Shown one piece after another: positions 5,979 through 6,457 of a DNA stretch of 6,457 nt. The notes under the pieces were generated by a model. The model ran no database searches. It was not told the origin of the DNA and saw only the letters and a list, made by a program, of their open reading frames with translations. Source of the stretch: PHAA01 sp040217755 (GTDB taxonomy: Bacteria > Bacillota > Syntrophomonadia > Syntrophomonadales > Syntrophomonadaceae); contig JBEHWJ010000095.1 in NCBI GenBank assembly GCA_040217755.1, positions 1 through 6,457 of the forward strand, in the 5' to 3' direction. Made by a program: the position numbers and the translations under genes. Position 1 is the stretch's first letter. Each line of letters starts with the position of its first letter.

Positions 5979-6457
5979 TTGCAGAACTCTTTACACCAGA
6001 TAAGGTTGCTTGATGAGATGGCCCGCCGGCCCAATCCTATCAACAACCTCCACCCCCTGACCAAATTGCTTACCACCATCGCCTATTTGGTGGTGGTGGT
6101 ATCATTTGGCCGCTATGAGATCAGCCCTCTCCTGCCCCTGGTTTTTTACCCGGTAATCATCCTGGCCCTCACCGATTTGCCCGTCGGGGAGATCTTAAAG
6201 CGGATCGGCTGGACCCTGCCCTTCATCATCGGGGTAGGAATATTCAATCCGGTCTTCGATCATCAGTCTATAGGCTTCCTGGGTCTGGATATATCCCGGG
6301 GATGGCTGACCTTCCTATCCATCTTCATTAAATGTATCCTGACCGTAGCGGCCGGGGTCCTGCTGATTGCCACCACCGGTATGGAGGAGCTGGGCGCGGC
6401 CCTGCGGATGCTGCGGGTCCCCCGGATTTTCGTCCTGCAGTTGTTGTTGACCTATCG
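5979..6457 (+). CDS. cbiQ: CbiQ, ECF transporter transmembrane (T) component, 3' partial
   Basis: The frame is open from 5973 to the window end, giving 159 complete codons. CbiQ is the membrane coupling subunit that links the substrate-binding protein CbiM to the ATPase CbiO. The text RLLDEMARRPNPINNLHPLTKLLTT matches the family's N-terminal pattern (LDxLA...pIhrlhPlxKLlTT), followed by hydrophobic segments LTTIAYLVVVVSF and LLPLVFYPVIILALT, and GMEELGAALRMLRVPRIFVLQ near the edge. Because LLDEMA is conserved, the start must lie upstream of ATG 6018. TTG 5979, with AGGA at 5965-5968 ten bases before it, gives MQNSLHQIRLLDEMA and is preferred; TTG 6006 is the alternative but lacks a spaced ribosome binding site. 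The cytoplasmic Ala-Arg-Gly coupling motifs lie beyond the window. The next gene is expected to be cbiO. Confidence 0.9.
   Translation, partial: MQNSLHQIRLLDEMARRPNPINNLHPLTKLLTTIAYLVVVVSFGRYEISPLLPLVFYPVIILALTDLPVGEILKRIGWTLPFIIGVGIFNPVFDHQSIGFLGLDISRGWLTFLSIFIKCILTVAAGVLLIATTGMEELGAALRMLRVPRIFVLQLLLTY

Noticed and set aside
5972..6013. Short ORF MWIAELFTPDKVA between cbiM and cbiQ
   Set aside because: Only 13 codons, no properly spaced ribosome binding site of its own, and it overlaps the probable start of cbiQ in another frame.

Overview
All genes in this window lie on the + strand. The window looks like chromosomal DNA from a low-to-mid-GC anaerobic, probably spore-forming, member of the Clostridia. 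The basis is the strong AGGAGGTGATC-type ribosome binding sites, a two-FtsX-domain antimicrobial-type ABC permease, a CbiM with a fused PDGLE domain followed by CbiQ, and signal-less Cys-rich beta proteins. The taxonomic placement is inference; no rRNA or marker gene is present.

Layout. (1) 1-2184: the C-terminal ~727 residues of a large FtsX/MacB-type ABC transporter permease, cut by the left window edge. (2) 2185-2452: a non-coding gap holding five tandem copies of a 23-bp unit, closed by a palindrome and an inverted arm; this looks like an expanded dispersed intergenic repeat. (3) 2453-3040: a uracil-DNA glycosylase superfamily protein of the Fe-S type whose recognisable motifs are altered at several key positions. 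(4) 3152-4582: two adjacent genes sharing a Cys-rich module of about 80 residues. One is just the module (100 aa). The other carries the module at the C-terminus of a surface-protein-like beta-sandwich region (341 aa). Neither has a signal peptide. This pair is the least understood part of the window. (5) 4583-4861: a leader region with a possible sigma-A promoter, a possible 7-codon leader ORF and a 15-bp terminator-like hairpin directly before the cbiM ribosome binding site. (6) 4862-6457: cbiM (with PDGLE/CbiN-like C-terminal domain) and the start of cbiQ, cut by the right edge. These encode the substrate-binding and transmembrane coupling parts of an ECF-type cobalt/nickel importer; the ATPase gene cbiO would be expected just downstream.

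The genes do not form one pathway. The permease, the UDG-like protein, the Cys-rich pair and the metal importer look like four separate transcriptional units. The strongest candidates for something undescribed are the Cys-rich duplicated module pair and the hairpin-containing leader of the cobalt/nickel transporter, which matches no riboswitch I can recognise.
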